From Serratia marcescens (GTDB lineage: Bacteria > Pseudomonadota > Gammaproteobacteria > Enterobacterales > Enterobacteriaceae), in NCBI GenBank assembly GCA_015548865.1, contig JADMXW010000014.1:105049-155747 (forward strand): a stretch of DNA of 50,699 nt. The letters are read 5' to 3'. This document shows positions 40,745-50,698 of the stretch, in pieces; position 1 is the first letter of the stretch; each line of letters begins with the position of its first letter. The translations under genes were made by a program, and so were the position numbers. The notes under the pieces are model-generated. The model was not told the DNA's origin, did no database searches, and saw only the letters and a list, made by a program, of their open reading frames with translations.

Positions 40745-40771
40745 AGGGCCGTCTTTGGATGGCCCTTTTTT
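40745..40771 (+). terminator. Terminator of the sdh-suc operon
   Basis: AGGGCCGTC (40745-40753) pairs with GATGGCCCT (40758-40766, one G-U pair) around TTTG, followed by a run of six T. In E. coli the corresponding 3' UTR of sucD is processed into the sRNA SdhX; the 64-base UTR here could do the same. Confidence 0.92.
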
Positions 40772-41194
40772 ATAGATCTTTTTTGTTGCCTGACGTAATG
40801 CCATCACTTCCTCTCACTACAATTAATAAGAGATGAAAACAAAAAATAATAAAGAACCGTTATTAACTCAACACTCAATATATTAACCATGGCAACATTA
40901 AATTAACAATTTAAACAATGTGGTTATCATTAAATCATCTACGCTTAATAATGCAGTCAATTAAGTCTGCATTAATAAGTCAAAAATCGGTTTTCAAATT
41001 GATACTGTTGTTAAGCTTATTTCTACATTTATTTAACAAGTAATAGTGTGGGGAAAACCTGGTAAACCAGAAATTAACATTTGAGGTGCTATTTGCGTCA
41101 GATCAAAATCTTAAGCTGGCTATAAACAGAGAAATACGCTTAAATTGCGCCACATCAATTTTCACCAAAGGTGCGCCGAAAGGGGAAAGTTGAT
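40772..41194. promoter_or_regulatory. cyd control region with an inverted repeat
   Basis: A very AT-rich stretch of about 420 bases. The best structure is CTTAATAATGCAG (40944-40956) against CTGCATTAATAAG (40967-40979), a 13-bp inverted repeat with one mismatch around TCAATTAAGT. AT-rich tracts such as TTAACTCAACAC and CATTAAATTAACAATTTAAAC (overlapping, 40863-40915) resemble ArcA sites. In E. coli cydAB is activated by ArcA and repressed by FNR from a long upstream region with several promoters; I could not fix a start point here. Confidence 0.45.
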
Positions 41195-41467
41195 TTGAAA
41201 CCAAAAACACAATCTGTGTCACGTAAAAACCTATTTATTGTAGGGAATTACAGGCGTAATATAGCCGCTACCCTGTTTGTGGTATCGTTTTTAGCTATTT
41301 TTAACGTGTTTTCTTTGGCTTGTTATTGGTTTAACAGTGAACTCTCGCTGTTTATAAAAGCCGGTTCTGAAGCAATTTTTTGTTGTGTTCTTTTTGGGTG
41401 TTTAGCGGCTTGTCTGCATTTGCAAGCTAAAACCTTCCTGCGAGGAGCAAGGAGTCAAGATGTTTGA
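41195..41467 (+). CDS. Small two-helix membrane protein overlapping cydA (unrecognised)
   Basis: I do not recognise this family. The 90-residue product has a basic N-terminus ([15 protein letters not shown]) and two hydrophobic helices: about 24-47 ([21 protein letters not shown]) shortened to [15 protein letters not shown] here for its core, and about 58-80 ([17 protein letters not shown]). It ends with the basic [10 protein letters not shown]. Five cysteines lie in or near the helices. The TTG at 41195 follows AGGGGAAAG; a GTG at 41171 (98 residues) has no site. The stop overlaps the cydA ATG by 8 bases, and the cydA ribosome site lies in its last codons, so the two are translationally coupled. 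A role with cytochrome bd is inferred from position only. Confidence 0.6.
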   Translation: MKPKTQSVSRKNLFIVGNYRRNIAATLFVVSFLAIFNVFSLACYWFNSELSLFIKAGSEAIFCCVLFGCLAACLHLQAKTFLRGARSQDV

Positions 41468-43028
41468 TATAGTCGAACTGTCACGTTTACAGTTTGCCTT
41501 AACCGCGATGTACCACTTCCTTTTCGTACCATTAACGCTGGGGATGGCGTTTTTGTTGGCGATCATGGAAACGGTCTATGTGCTAACAGGCAAGCAAATC
41601 TACAAGGATATGACCAAGTTCTGGGGCAAATTGTTTGGTATCAACTTTGCGCTGGGCGTGGCCACTGGGCTGACCATGGAGTTCCAGTTCGGTACTAACT
41701 GGTCCTATTTCTCTCACTATGTCGGGGACATTTTCGGCGCGCCGCTAGCGATTGAAGGCTTGATGGCGTTCTTCCTCGAATCAACTTTTGTTGGCTTGTT
41801 CTTCTTTGGCTGGGATCGCCTGGGCAAAGTGCAACACATGGCCGTGACCTGGCTGGTGGCGTTGGGGTCCAACTTCTCCGCGCTGTGGATTTTGGTCGCG
41901 AATGGGTGGATGCAAAACCCTATCGCTTCCGAATTCAATTTCGAAACCATGCGTATGGAAATGGTGAGCTTCTCTCAACTGGTGCTGAACCCAGTTGCTC
42001 AGGTGAAATTCGTCCACACCGTCGCAGCAGGTTACACCACCGGTGCCATGTTCATTCTGGGTATCAGTGCTTACTACCTGCTCAAAGGCCGAGATTTGGC
42101 CTTTGCCAAACGCTCATTCGCCATTGCTGCCAGTTTCGGCACCGCGGCTGTGCTGTCGGTGATTGTACTGGGTGATGAATCCGGTTATGAAATGGGTGAC
42201 GTACAAAAAACCAAACTGGCCGCCATTGAAGCCGAGTGGGAAACCCAACCGGCGCCGGCAAGCTTTACGCTGTTCGCCATTCCCAATCAGGAAAAAATGG
42301 AGAACCAGTTCGCGGTACGCATTCCGTTTATGCTGGGGCTTATTGCCACGCGTTCGACGGACGGCGTTGTGCTGGGACTGCGTGAATTGATGGATGGGCA
42401 CCAGGTTCGTATTCGCAACGGCATGAAAGCGTATGAATTACTTGAACAGCTGCGGGCGGGTAATACCGATCCAGCAGTGCGCGAAGCCTTTAACCAGACC
42501 AAACAGGATCTGGGTTACGGCATGTTGCTCAAACGCTACACGGCGGATGTTGCGAATGCTACGGAAGCGCAAATTCAGCAGGCGACAAAGGATTCTATTC
42601 CTCGCGTAGCGCCGCTCTACTTCTCGTTCCGTATCATGGTGGCCTGTGGCGTACTGATGCTGCTGATTATCGGTCTGTCGTTCTGGAGCGTTATCAGAAA
42701 TCGTATTGGCAAAAACAAACTGCTACTGCGTGCTGCCTTGTTCGGTATTCCATTACCGTGGATCGCGGTTGAAGCCGGTTGGTTTGTTGCCGAGTACGGT
42801 CGTCAGCCATGGGCTATCGGTGAGGTGTTGCCAACAGCGGTGGCGAATTCCTCGCTGACGGCTGGAGACATCCTGTTGTCGATGGGCTTGATCTGCGGTT
42901 TGTATACGCTGTTCCTGGTTGCCGAAATGTATCTGATGTTCAAATTCGCGCGCCTCGGCCCAAGCAGCCTGAAAACAGGGCGTTACCACTTTGAACAGCC
43001 GTTGACGCTGGCTCAGGACGCACGGTAA
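41460..43028 (+). CDS. cydA: Cytochrome bd-I ubiquinol oxidase subunit I
   Basis: Subunit carrying hemes b558, b595 and d; oxidises ubiquinol and reduces O2 at low oxygen. 522 residues as in E. coli, with about nine transmembrane helices. His19 (in [16 protein letters not shown]), His186 (in [14 protein letters not shown]) and Met393 (in [10 protein letters not shown]) are the heme ligands. [20 protein letters not shown] opens the long Q-loop of the E. coli-type enzyme. The ATG at 41460 overlaps the end of a small membrane-protein gene. Followed by cydB at 13 bases. Confidence 0.97.
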   Translation: MFDIVELSRLQFALTAMYHFLFVPLTLGMAFLLAIMETVYVLTGKQIYKDMTKFWGKLFGINFALGVATGLTMEFQFGTNWSYFSHYVGDIFGAPLAIEGLMAFFLESTFVGLFFFGWDRLGKVQHMAVTWLVALGSNFSALWILVANGWMQNPIASEFNFETMRMEMVSFSQLVLNPVAQVKFVHTVAAGYTTGAMFILGISAYYLLKGRDLAFAKRSFAIAASFGTAAVLSVIVLGDESGYEMGDVQKTKLAAIEAEWETQPAPASFTLFAIPNQEKMENQFAVRIPFMLGLIATRSTDGVVLGLRELMDGHQVRIRNGMKAYELLEQLRAGNTDPAVREAFNQTKQDLGYGMLLKRYTADVANATEAQIQQATKDSIPRVAPLYFSFRIMVACGVLMLLIIGLSFWSVIRNRIGKNKLLLRAALFGIPLPWIAVEAGWFVAEYGRQPWAIGEVLPTAVANSSLTAGDILLSMGLICGLYTLFLVAEMYLMFKFARLGPSSLKTGRYHFEQPLTLAQDAR

Positions 43029-43041
43029 ACAGGAGTCCACT

Positions 43042-44181
43042 ATGTTTGAATATGAAGTATTACGTTTTATCTGGTGGCTGTTGATTGGCGTGCTGATGAT
43101 CGGTTTCGCCATTACTGACGGCTTTGATATGGGCGTCGGCGTGTTGGTGCGCGTGATGGGGCGTAATGACGTAGAACGCCGTATCATGATCAACAGTATC
43201 GCACCGCACTGGGACGGCAACCAAGTGTGGCTTATCACCGCGGGTGGGGCGCTGTTTGCTGCCTGGCCGATGGTATATGCCGCTGCGTTCTCCGGTTTCT
43301 ATATTGCGATGATTCTGGTGTTGGCATCATTGTTCTTCCGTCCGATCGGTTTTGACTACCGCTCTAAACTGGAAGACGCTCGTTGGCGCAACATGTGGGA
43401 CTGGGGCATCTTTATTGGTAGCTTCGTGCCGCCGGTGGTGATTGGTGTGGCATTCGGTAACCTGTTACAGGGCGTGCCGTTCCATATCGACGCCAGTGCT
43501 CGCTTGTTCTACACCGGTAACTTCTTCCAACTGCTTAACCCATTTGGCCTGTTGGCGGGCGTTGTCAGCCTGACCATGATCCTGGCACAAGGGGCTACCT
43601 ACCTGATGATGCGAACCAACGGCGATCTGTATGTGCGTTCAAAAGGTGCAGCCCAGTTGTCTGCGTTGGTGATGATGGTGACGTTTGCGTTGGCTGGCGT
43701 GTGGGTGATTTACGGTATCGATGGTTTTACCGTTACCTCCGTGCTGGATAGGGCGGCTGAGTCTAACCCGCTGCACAAAGAAGTGGCGCATCAGGCTGGT
43801 GCCTGGCTAGCTAACTTCACAGCGTATCCGGTACTGTGGGCGATCCCATTGCTGGGTGTGGTGTTGCCGCTGCTGACAATTGCGACGGCGCGTGCGAACA
43901 AGGGTGGTTTGGCCTTCCTGTTCAGCTCGCTGACTATCGCCTGTGTTATCCTGACCGCAGGGGTTGCCATGTTCCCGTTTGTGATGCCTTCTATCACGCA
44001 ACCGAACGTGAGTCTGACCATGTGGGATGCCACCTCAAGCTTGTACACGCTGAAAGTGATGACGATCGTCGCGATTATTTTTGTACCCATCGTGCTTTCT
44101 TATACTGCATGGTGTTACTACAAAATGTTCGGTCGCATTACCAAAGAGCATATTGAACAGAACACCCACTCTCTGTACTAA
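43042..44181 (+). CDS. cydB: Cytochrome bd-I ubiquinol oxidase subunit II
   Basis: Second large subunit of cytochrome bd, 379 residues as in E. coli, with about eight transmembrane helices. Conserved runs are FAITDGFDMGVGVL, NSIAPHWDGNQVWLITAGGA, and NLLQGVPFHID. AGGAG precedes the ATG at 43042. The C-terminal LSYTAWCYYKMFGRI is typical. cydX follows after 15 bases. Confidence 0.97.
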   Translation: MFEYEVLRFIWWLLIGVLMIGFAITDGFDMGVGVLVRVMGRNDVERRIMINSIAPHWDGNQVWLITAGGALFAAWPMVYAAAFSGFYIAMILVLASLFFRPIGFDYRSKLEDARWRNMWDWGIFIGSFVPPVVIGVAFGNLLQGVPFHIDASARLFYTGNFFQLLNPFGLLAGVVSLTMILAQGATYLMMRTNGDLYVRSKGAAQLSALVMMVTFALAGVWVIYGIDGFTVTSVLDRAAESNPLHKEVAHQAGAWLANFTAYPVLWAIPLLGVVLPLLTIATARANKGGLAFLFSSLTIACVILTAGVAMFPFVMPSITQPNVSLTMWDATSSLYTLKVMTIVAIIFVPIVLSYTAWCYYKMFGRITKEHIEQNTHSLY

Positions 44182-44196
44182 GTAAGGAGCTTAATG

Positions 44197-44319
44197 ATGT
44201 GGTATTTTGCCTGGATACTCGGAACGCTTCTTGCTTGCTCGCTGGGGATTATTACCGCTCTGGCGTTAGAGCAGAGTGAAGCGACAAAAGCGAAAGCGGC
44301 AGAAGACAACGCACAATGA
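44197..44319 (+). CDS. cydX: CydX, small subunit of cytochrome bd-I
   Basis: A 40-residue single-helix subunit needed for full activity and stability of cytochrome bd (E. coli CydX, 37 residues). The product begins MWYFAWILGTLLACSLGIIT and runs into the charged tail EQSEATKAKAAED. I chose the second of two adjacent ATGs (44194, 44197) because AGGAG is then seven bases away and the start matches E. coli. Its TGA overlaps the ybgE ATG. Confidence 0.95.
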   Translation: MWYFAWILGTLLACSLGIITALALEQSEATKAKAAEDNAQ

Positions 44320-44609
44320 GTAGTCTGGTTGATAAACTCTACCAGCTAATGGACAAGGGCCCGTTACGGGCTCTTGCCCTGCTCATGGCGTTGCTGATGG
44401 CTGGGTGTGTCATGTGGGACCCGACACGCTTTGCTGCGCGCACCAGCGCGTTGGAAGTTTGGCAAGGCCCGTTGCTGGTGTGGGCCGTTTGTACTGGCGT
44501 AATATACGGGGTAGGGTTTCGTCAACAGCGCTTGCTGTGGCGCGTGATTTTTGCGCCTTTTCCTGCCTTTGTGATCCTGCTCGCAGGGCTTATTTACTTC
44601 TTTCGCTAG
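44316..44609 (+). CDS. ybgE: YbgE, cyd operon membrane protein
   Basis: A 97-residue inner-membrane protein conserved behind cydX, with about three transmembrane helices (LRALALLMALLMAGCVMW, LLVWAVCTGVIYGVGF, PFPAFVILLAGLIYFF). Function is not established, and it is dispensable in E. coli. Its ATG overlaps the cydX stop. An ERIC-type repeat begins three bases past its stop codon and may mark the end of the cyd transcript. Confidence 0.92.
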   Translation: MSSLVDKLYQLMDKGPLRALALLMALLMAGCVMWDPTRFAARTSALEVWQGPLLVWAVCTGVIYGVGFRQQRLLWRVIFAPFPAFVILLAGLIYFFR

Positions 44610-44611
44610 TA

Positions 44612-44737
44612 TCTACCCTAAATAATTCGAGTTGTAGGAAGGCGACAAGGGAACGAATCCCGATGAACTTACTGAAGTAAGTGATTCGGGTGAGTGAACG
44701 TAGCCAACGCACCTACAGCTTGAAGTATGACGGGTAT
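44612..44737. repeat. ERIC element, standard length (ybgE-ybgC)
   Basis: About 126 bp, close to the canonical ERIC length. It has TACCCTAAATAATTCGAGTT at the left, core CGATGAACTTACTGAAGTAAG, and CTTGAAGTATGACGGGTAT at the right. No internal insert. It lies between the cyd and tol transcripts. Confidence 0.92.
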
Positions 44738-44804
44738 GTTCTATTCCGTTTGGTTATGGGTTGCAGCCAACCCATAATTATTTTATTTCCCTCTAAGCTA
44801 CCCA

Positions 44805-44833
44805 TTCCAAACCTCATTTCTCTTGCGTATAGT
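44805..44833 (+). promoter_or_regulatory. Candidate ybgC-tol promoter
   Basis: TTCCAA (44805-44810) and TATAGT (44828-44833) at 17 bp, about 33 bases before the ybgC GTG. The -35 is weak, but the position is right for the start of the ybgC-tolQRA unit. Confidence 0.4.
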
Positions 44834-44865
44834 AGCGGTGTTTCGTTGTATTACCGGGATGTAGA

Positions 44866-45950
<1,085 letters not shown>

Positions 45951-45962
45951 TCAGGAGGTCGC

Positions 45963-46385
45963 ATGGCTAGAACACGCGGTCGTCGGGAATTAAAATCCGA
46001 AATTAATATCGTTCCGTTGCTGGATGTGTTGCTGGTGTTGTTGCTGATATTCATGGCGACGGCACCGATCATCACGCAAAGTGTGGAAGTGGATTTGCCT
46101 GATGCGACAGATTCCAAAACCGTTTCAAGTAACGATAACCCTCCGGTCATCGTTGAGGTATCTGGTGTTGGCCAGTATAGCCTGGTTATTGAACAAAAAC
46201 GGATGGAACAACTTCCCGCAGAGCAGATTGTGGCAGAAGCCCAGGCGCGTATGGCTGAAAACCCCAAATCCGTGTTTCTGATCGGGGGCGCGAAAGATGT
46301 GCCTTATGATGAGATCATCAAAGCGCTGAACTTGCTGCGTCAGGCTGGGGTCAAATCAGTAGGTCTGATGACTCAGCCTATATAA
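45963..46385 (+). CDS. tolR: TolR, motor partner of TolQ
   Basis: 140 residues (E. coli: 142), ExbD type. One N-terminal transmembrane helix with the proton-carrying Asp in IVPLLDVLLVLLLIFM (Asp near 23), then a periplasmic domain ending GVKSVGLMTQPI. AGGAGG lies a few bases before the ATG at 45963. tolA begins 77 bases after the stop. Confidence 0.97.
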   Translation: MARTRGRRELKSEINIVPLLDVLLVLLLIFMATAPIITQSVEVDLPDATDSKTVSSNDNPPVIVEVSGVGQYSLVIEQKRMEQLPAEQIVAEAQARMAENPKSVFLIGGAKDVPYDEIIKALNLLRQAGVKSVGLMTQPI

Positions 46386-46462
46386 TCAGTGCGTTGCAGT
46401 CAAAGCGTGATGTTTTTTCTGGCAATCGTTTATTACAGCAACACAGTATTTGGGAACCGCTT

Positions 46463-47662
46463 GTGCTAAAGGCCACCGAAAAACCTGATAAGTTGAAACG
46501 CGCCATTATTGTCTCGGCCGTTTTGCACATCATACTGATTGCTTTGCTGGTTTGGAGCTCATTCCATTCCTCGATGGATGCCAGTGGCGGCGGTGGCGGC
46601 GGCTCGGCAATCGATGCTGTTATGGTTGATCCTAATGCAGTCGTTGAACAGTACAACCGCCAGCAGCAGCAACAGAGTGATGCAAAGCGTGCTGAACAGT
46701 TGCGTAAAAAGCAGGCTGAACAGCAGGCTGATGAGTTGCAACAAAAGCAGGCTGCTGAGCAGCAACGTCTAAAAGAGCTTGAGAAAGAACGACTTCAGGC
46801 ACAAGAAGAGGCGAAGCAGCAAGCGCAGGAGCAGGCTGAACAGCGTAAACAAGCAGAAGCTGCTGCAGCCAAAGCTAAAGAACAGCAACAGCAGGCGGAA
46901 GCCGCTGCGGCAAAAGCGAAAGCAGAAGCAGAGCAACAAGCTAAAGCTGCTGCTGACGCTAAGAAAAAGGCCGAAGAAGAGGTGAAGAAACAGGCCGCTG
47001 CAGCTGCAGCCGCGAAAAAGCAGGCTGAAGAAGAGGCGAAGGCTAAAGCGGTAGCAGATGCGAAAGCGAAATCGGATGCAGAAGCCAAAGCGAAAATAGA
47101 GGCTGATGCGAAAGCAAAAGCCGCAGCAGAAGCCAAAGCCAAAGCGGACGCTGATGCCAAGGCGAAAGCAGAAGCCGATGCGAAAGCCAAAGCCGCTGCC
47201 GATGCTAAAGCGAAAGCTGCGGCAGACGCGAAAGCCAAAGCGGCTGCGGATAAGAAGGCCGCAGCGGAGGCTGCTGCTCAGTCTGATTCAGTGGACGATC
47301 TGCTCGGCGGCTTAGCGTCGTCGAAAAACGCCCCTAAATCGGGTGGCGGTGCGCCAGCTGGCGCAGGCGCGGCAAAGAAAAGTGGTGCTTCGGGCGCAGC
47401 CCTTGACAGCTACGGTGGTCAGGTGCGGGCGGCGATCCAGAGTAAATTCTATGACTGGCAGCTTTATCGGGGTAAAACCTGTACATTGCGCATCAAACTT
47501 GCACCGGATGGGCTGTTAGTTTCCGTTGAGGCGGAAAGTGGCGATCCGGCACTGTGTCAGGCGGCAATTGCCGCAGCGAAGCAGGCAAGAATACCGAAGC
47601 CGCCAAGTACGGATGTGTATGAAGCTTTCAAAAACGCACCGATTGATTTCAAACCTCAATAA
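46463..47662 (+). CDS. tolA: TolA, periplasm-spanning energy transducer
   Basis: Links TolQR to TolB and Pal, and serves as receptor for some colicins and phages. Domain I has one membrane helix with Ser18 and His22 (VSAVLHIILIALL) that contact TolQR. Domain II (about 65-275) is a long helical stalk of Gln-rich then AKAKAEADAKAK-type repeats. Domain III (about 310-399) has CTLRIKLAPDG and DPALCQ cysteines and ends NAPIDFKPQ. I chose the GTG at 46463 (399 residues; GGGA seven bases upstream; MLKATEKPDKLKRA aligns with E. coli). The frame is open to a TTG at 46394. Confidence 0.94.
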   Translation: MLKATEKPDKLKRAIIVSAVLHIILIALLVWSSFHSSMDASGGGGGGSAIDAVMVDPNAVVEQYNRQQQQQSDAKRAEQLRKKQAEQQADELQQKQAAEQQRLKELEKERLQAQEEAKQQAQEQAEQRKQAEAAAAKAKEQQQQAEAAAAKAKAEAEQQAKAAADAKKKAEEEVKKQAAAAAAAKKQAEEEAKAKAVADAKAKSDAEAKAKIEADAKAKAAAEAKAKADADAKAKAEADAKAKAAADAKAKAAADAKAKAAADKKAAAEAAAQSDSVDDLLGGLASSKNAPKSGGGAPAGAGAAKKSGASGAALDSYGGQVRAAIQSKFYDWQLYRGKTCTLRIKLAPDGLLVSVEAESGDPALCQAAIAAAKQARIPKPPSTDVYEAFKNAPIDFKPQ

Positions 47663-47750
47663 TCGGAATGTGCTGTACCCGGTGCTAGAGGAGTCCGTGT
47701 GGCACCTTTAGGACAAGGACGATGGCATCATCTTCTGGTATTGTGTTTTG

Positions 47751-47780
47751 TTGATACCGGTTTGTTAAAATTCTGCTAAT
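47751..47780 (+). promoter_or_regulatory. Candidate tolB-pal promoter
   Basis: TTGATA (47751-47756) and GCTAAT (47775-47780) preceded by CT, spacing 18. It lies about 37 bases before the tolB ATG. In E. coli tolB-pal also has its own promoter in this gap. Confidence 0.45.
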
Positions 47781-47816
47781 TTATCCAAGGCGATGCGTCT
47801 GGATAAGGGAGATGAA

Positions 47817-49109
47817 ATGAAGCAGGCATGTAAAGTTGCACTAGGTTTTTTAATGCTGTGGGTCACAGCGCTGCACGCTGAGGTGCGTATCGAGATTACC
47901 CAGGGGGTTGACTCGGCACGTCCTATCGCTGTGGTTCCGTTTAAGTGGGCTGGCGCAGGTGCCGCTCCCGAAGATATCGGTGGTATCGTTGGCGCCGATC
48001 TGCGCAACAGCGGTAAATTCAATCCTATCGATCCCAGCCGTATGCCACAGCAGCCAGGTTCTGCCTCGGAGGTTACTCCTGCCGCTTGGACCGCTCTGGG
48101 GATCGACTCCGTTATCGTCGGCCAGGTTCAGCCAGGTGCTGATGGCAGCTACGTGATCTCTTATCAACTGGTTGACACCTCGGGTAACCCTGGAAGCGTA
48201 TTGGCGCAAAACCAGTTTAAGGTCACCAAACAGTGGCTGCGTTACGCTGCGCACACTGCGAGTGACGAAGTATTCCAGAAATTGACGGGAATCAAGGGCG
48301 CATTCCGTACCCGTATCGCCTATGTCGTGCAAACTAACGGCGGTCAGTTCCCTTACGAACTGCGTGTATCTGACTACGACGGCTACAACCAGTTTGTAGT
48401 TCATCGTTCTCCGGAACCGCTGATGTCACCGGCCTGGTCGCCAGATGGCAGCAAAGTGGCGTACGTGACCTTTGAAAGTGGCCGTTCTGCACTGGTTATT
48501 CAAACATTGGCCAATGGCGCAATCCGTCAGGTTGCTTCTTTCCCGCGTCACAACGGTGCTCCGGCATTTTCCCCGGATGGCAGCAAACTGGCCTTTGCGC
48601 TTTCCAAAAGCGGTAGCCTGAACCTGTATGTTATGGACATCGCTTCTGGTCAGATCCGCCAGGTGACAGATGGTCGCAGCAACAATACTGAGCCAACCTG
48701 GTTCCCCGATAGCCAAACTTTGGCATATACTTCTGATCAGGCTGGACGTCCACAAGTCTACAAAATTAACGTCAATGGCGGAGCCCCGCAGCGTATCACC
48801 TGGGAAGGGGCGCAGAATCAGGACTCCGAAGTCAGTGACGATGGCAAAATGTTAGTGATGGTGAGCTCCAACGGTGGCGCTCAACATATTGCTACGCAAG
48901 ATCTAGTGACGGGGGCCGTTCAAGTCATTACGGGCACCTATCTGGACGAAACGCCAAGTATCGCACCGAATGGCACAATGGTGATTTACAGCTCTAAACA
49001 AGGGCTGGGCTCAGTGTTGCAACTGGTGTCTACTGACGGACGTTTCAAAGCGCGTCTTCCGGCAACTGATGGTCAGGTTAAATTCCCTGCCTGGTCGCCG
49101 TATTTATAA
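47817..49109 (+). CDS. tolB: TolB, periplasmic beta-propeller protein
   Basis: A soluble periplasmic protein that binds Pal and TolA. The ATG at 47817 (GGGAG upstream) gives [21 protein letters not shown], a signal peptide ending ALHA before EVRIEI, and 430 residues as in E. coli. The N-terminal domain (about 22-165) is followed by a six-bladed propeller with [32 protein letters not shown] and [16 protein letters not shown] repeats. It ends FPAWSPYL. A frame extension to 47793 is not supported. Confidence 0.97.
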   Translation: MKQACKVALGFLMLWVTALHAEVRIEITQGVDSARPIAVVPFKWAGAGAAPEDIGGIVGADLRNSGKFNPIDPSRMPQQPGSASEVTPAAWTALGIDSVIVGQVQPGADGSYVISYQLVDTSGNPGSVLAQNQFKVTKQWLRYAAHTASDEVFQKLTGIKGAFRTRIAYVVQTNGGQFPYELRVSDYDGYNQFVVHRSPEPLMSPAWSPDGSKVAYVTFESGRSALVIQTLANGAIRQVASFPRHNGAPAFSPDGSKLAFALSKSGSLNLYVMDIASGQIRQVTDGRSNNTEPTWFPDSQTLAYTSDQAGRPQVYKINVNGGAPQRITWEGAQNQDSEVSDDGKMLVMVSSNGGAQHIATQDLVTGAVQVITGTYLDETPSIAPNGTMVIYSSKQGLGSVLQLVSTDGRFKARLPATDGQVKFPAWSPYL

Positions 49110-49140
49110 ACATAAATAATTTTTTCAAAGGACATAAGAG

Positions 49141-49647
49141 ATGCAATTCAATAAAGTACTGAAAGGCCTGATGTTGGCTCTGCCGGTGCTGGCTATCGCC
49201 GCATGTAGTTCACACAAGAAAGACGGCAATGACCAGTCTACCGTTGGCACTGCAGGCAGCGGTTATGAAAACGGCAATATGTCTTCTTCTGAGCAGGCCC
49301 GCCTGCAAATGCAAGAACTGCAACGCAACAACATCGTATACTTCGATCTGGACAAGTACGATATCCGTTCTGACTTTGCTCAGATGCTGGACGCGCACGC
49401 TTCCTTCCTGCGCAGCAACCCATCCTACAAGGTGACCATCGAAGGTCATGCTGACGAACGTGGTACTCCGGAATACAACATCGCGCTAGGCGAACGCCGT
49501 GCGAATGCCGTTCAGATGTATCTGCAAGGTAAAGGTGTTTCTTCCGATCAGATCTCTATCGTTTCTTACGGTAAAGAGAAACCTGCGGTTCTGGGCCATG
49601 ACGAAGCTGCATGGGCTAAAAACCGTCGTGCGGTTCTGGTATACTAA
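49141..49647 (+). CDS. pal: Pal, peptidoglycan-associated lipoprotein
   Basis: An outer-membrane lipoprotein that holds the outer membrane to peptidoglycan. 168 residues (E. coli: 173). The signal peptide ends in the lipobox IAAC with Cys22 as the lipidated residue; the next residues SS (not Asp) suit outer-membrane sorting. The OmpA-like domain (about 60-168) has [20 protein letters not shown] and [12 protein letters not shown], the diaminopimelate-binding part. It follows tolB by 31 bases. Confidence 0.97.
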   Translation: MQFNKVLKGLMLALPVLAIAACSSHKKDGNDQSTVGTAGSGYENGNMSSSEQARLQMQELQRNNIVYFDLDKYDIRSDFAQMLDAHASFLRSNPSYKVTIEGHADERGTPEYNIALGERRANAVQMYLQGKGVSSDQISIVSYGKEKPAVLGHDEAAWAKNRRAVLVY

Positions 49648-49656
49648 GAGCATTGC

Positions 49657-50451
49657 ATGAACAGTAACTTCAGACGTCATCTCGTGGGTCTGTCGTTATT
49701 GGTTGGCGTAGCGGTCCCTTGGGCCGCTACTGCCCAAGCGCCAATCAGTAATGTCGGCTCTGGCTCGGTAGAAGACCGAGTCACCCAAATGGAGCGTATT
49801 TCTAACGCTCACAGCCAACTTTTAACTCAACTTCAGCAGCAACTTTCTGATACGCAGCGCGATATTGATAGTTTGCGTGGGCAGATTCAGGAAAATCAGT
49901 ACCAGTTAAATCAGGTTGTTGAACGCCAGAAGCAAATCTATCAGCAAATGGATAGCTTGGGATCTTCGTCTTCAACGCCATCATCATCTTCTTCTGCGCC
50001 AGCAACCGATACGGGCGCGTCCACCTCCAGCCCCGCCAGTAATGGTGCGGGCGCGGTGGCGGCCCCTGCGAGCACAGGCGATGCCAACAGCGACTACAAC
50101 GCTGCTGCTGCACTGGTGTTAGAGAAAAAACAGTACGACCAGGCGATTGCCGCTTTTCAGGCATTTATAAAGAAGTATCCCGATTCAACCTACCAGCCTA
50201 ATGCCAACTATTGGCTGGGGCAGTTGAACTACAACAAAGGTAAAAAAGACGACGCCGCTTATTATTTTGCGAACGTGGTCAAGAACTACCCCAAATCCCC
50301 CAAAAGTTCCGAAGCCTTATTCAAGGTAGGGGTGATCATGCAGGAAAAGGGGCAGACGGATAAAGCGAAGGCTGTCTACCAGCAGGTCATCAAACAATAT
50401 CCCAACACCGAAAGTGCCAAGCAGGCACAAAAACGGCTCACTGGGCTTTAA
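49657..50451 (+). CDS. cpoB: CpoB (YbgF), periplasmic TPR coordinator
   Basis: Coordinates PBP1B-driven peptidoglycan synthesis with Tol-Pal constriction. 264 residues (E. coli: 263). A signal peptide ends ATAQA (about residue 28); a coiled-coil trimer segment (about 38-90, with QLQQQLSDTQRDID) follows. A Ser/Thr/Ala-rich low-complexity linker (about 105-145) leads to TPR repeats (about 148-264, AAALVLEKKQYDQAIAAFQ, YWLGQLNYNKGKKDDAAYY). It starts 9 bases after pal and ends the cluster. Confidence 0.96.
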   Translation: MNSNFRRHLVGLSLLVGVAVPWAATAQAPISNVGSGSVEDRVTQMERISNAHSQLLTQLQQQLSDTQRDIDSLRGQIQENQYQLNQVVERQKQIYQQMDSLGSSSSTPSSSSSAPATDTGASTSSPASNGAGAVAAPASTGDANSDYNAAAALVLEKKQYDQAIAAFQAFIKKYPDSTYQPNANYWLGQLNYNKGKKDDAAYYFANVVKNYPKSPKSSEALFKVGVIMQEKGQTDKAKAVYQQVIKQYPNTESAKQAQKRLTGL

Positions 50452-50462
50452 CCCCTTTTCGG

Positions 50463-50500
50463 GCACAAAAATCGCGCTGTATGAGTGATTTTTGTGCTTT
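50463..50500 (+). terminator. Terminator after cpoB
   Basis: GCACAAAAATC (50463-50473) and GATTTTTGTGC (50487-50497) form a perfect 11-bp stem around a 13-base loop, followed by TTT. It is AT-rich but well placed 11 bases after the stop. Confidence 0.75.
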
Positions 50501-50545
50501 GTCGTTTGATGATTAAGCAGTTAAGCGGTTTTTCAGGAAAATAGG

Positions 50546-50573
50546 TTGCACTGAGCTGATAAGTTAGTAATAT
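50546..50573 (+). promoter_or_regulatory. Promoter of the tRNA-Lys gene
   Basis: TTGCAC (50546-50551) and TAATAT (50568-50573) with 16 bp between them. The GC-rich GCCGCCGTTGCC that follows resembles the discriminator of stringently controlled promoters. It is about 50 bases before the mature tRNA. Confidence 0.55.
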
Positions 50574-50622
50574 ATGCCGCCGTTGCCAAGGCAAGGTGAA
50601 AATGCCGTGGTAGCACAATGAT

Positions 50623-50698
50623 GGGTCGTTAGCTCAGTCGGTAGAGCAGTTGACTTTTAATCAATTGGTCGCAGGTTCGAATCCTGCACGACCCACCA
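50623..50698 (+). tRNA. tRNA-Lys (TTT)
   Basis: A complete 76-base cloverleaf including the encoded CCA. Acceptor GGGTCGT/ACGACCC, D-arm GCTC/GAGC, anticodon stem GTTGA/TCAAT with anticodon TTT at 50656-50658, and T-arm GCAGG/CCTGC. It corresponds to lysT at the same place after cpoB in E. coli, where it heads a tRNA operon that would continue past the window. Confidence 0.96.

Noticed and set aside
46795..47238. A 147-codon minus-strand frame rich in Ala, Phe and Ser
   Set aside because: It is the mirror of the TolA repeat domain; low complexity keeps the opposite strand open. No start site or family.
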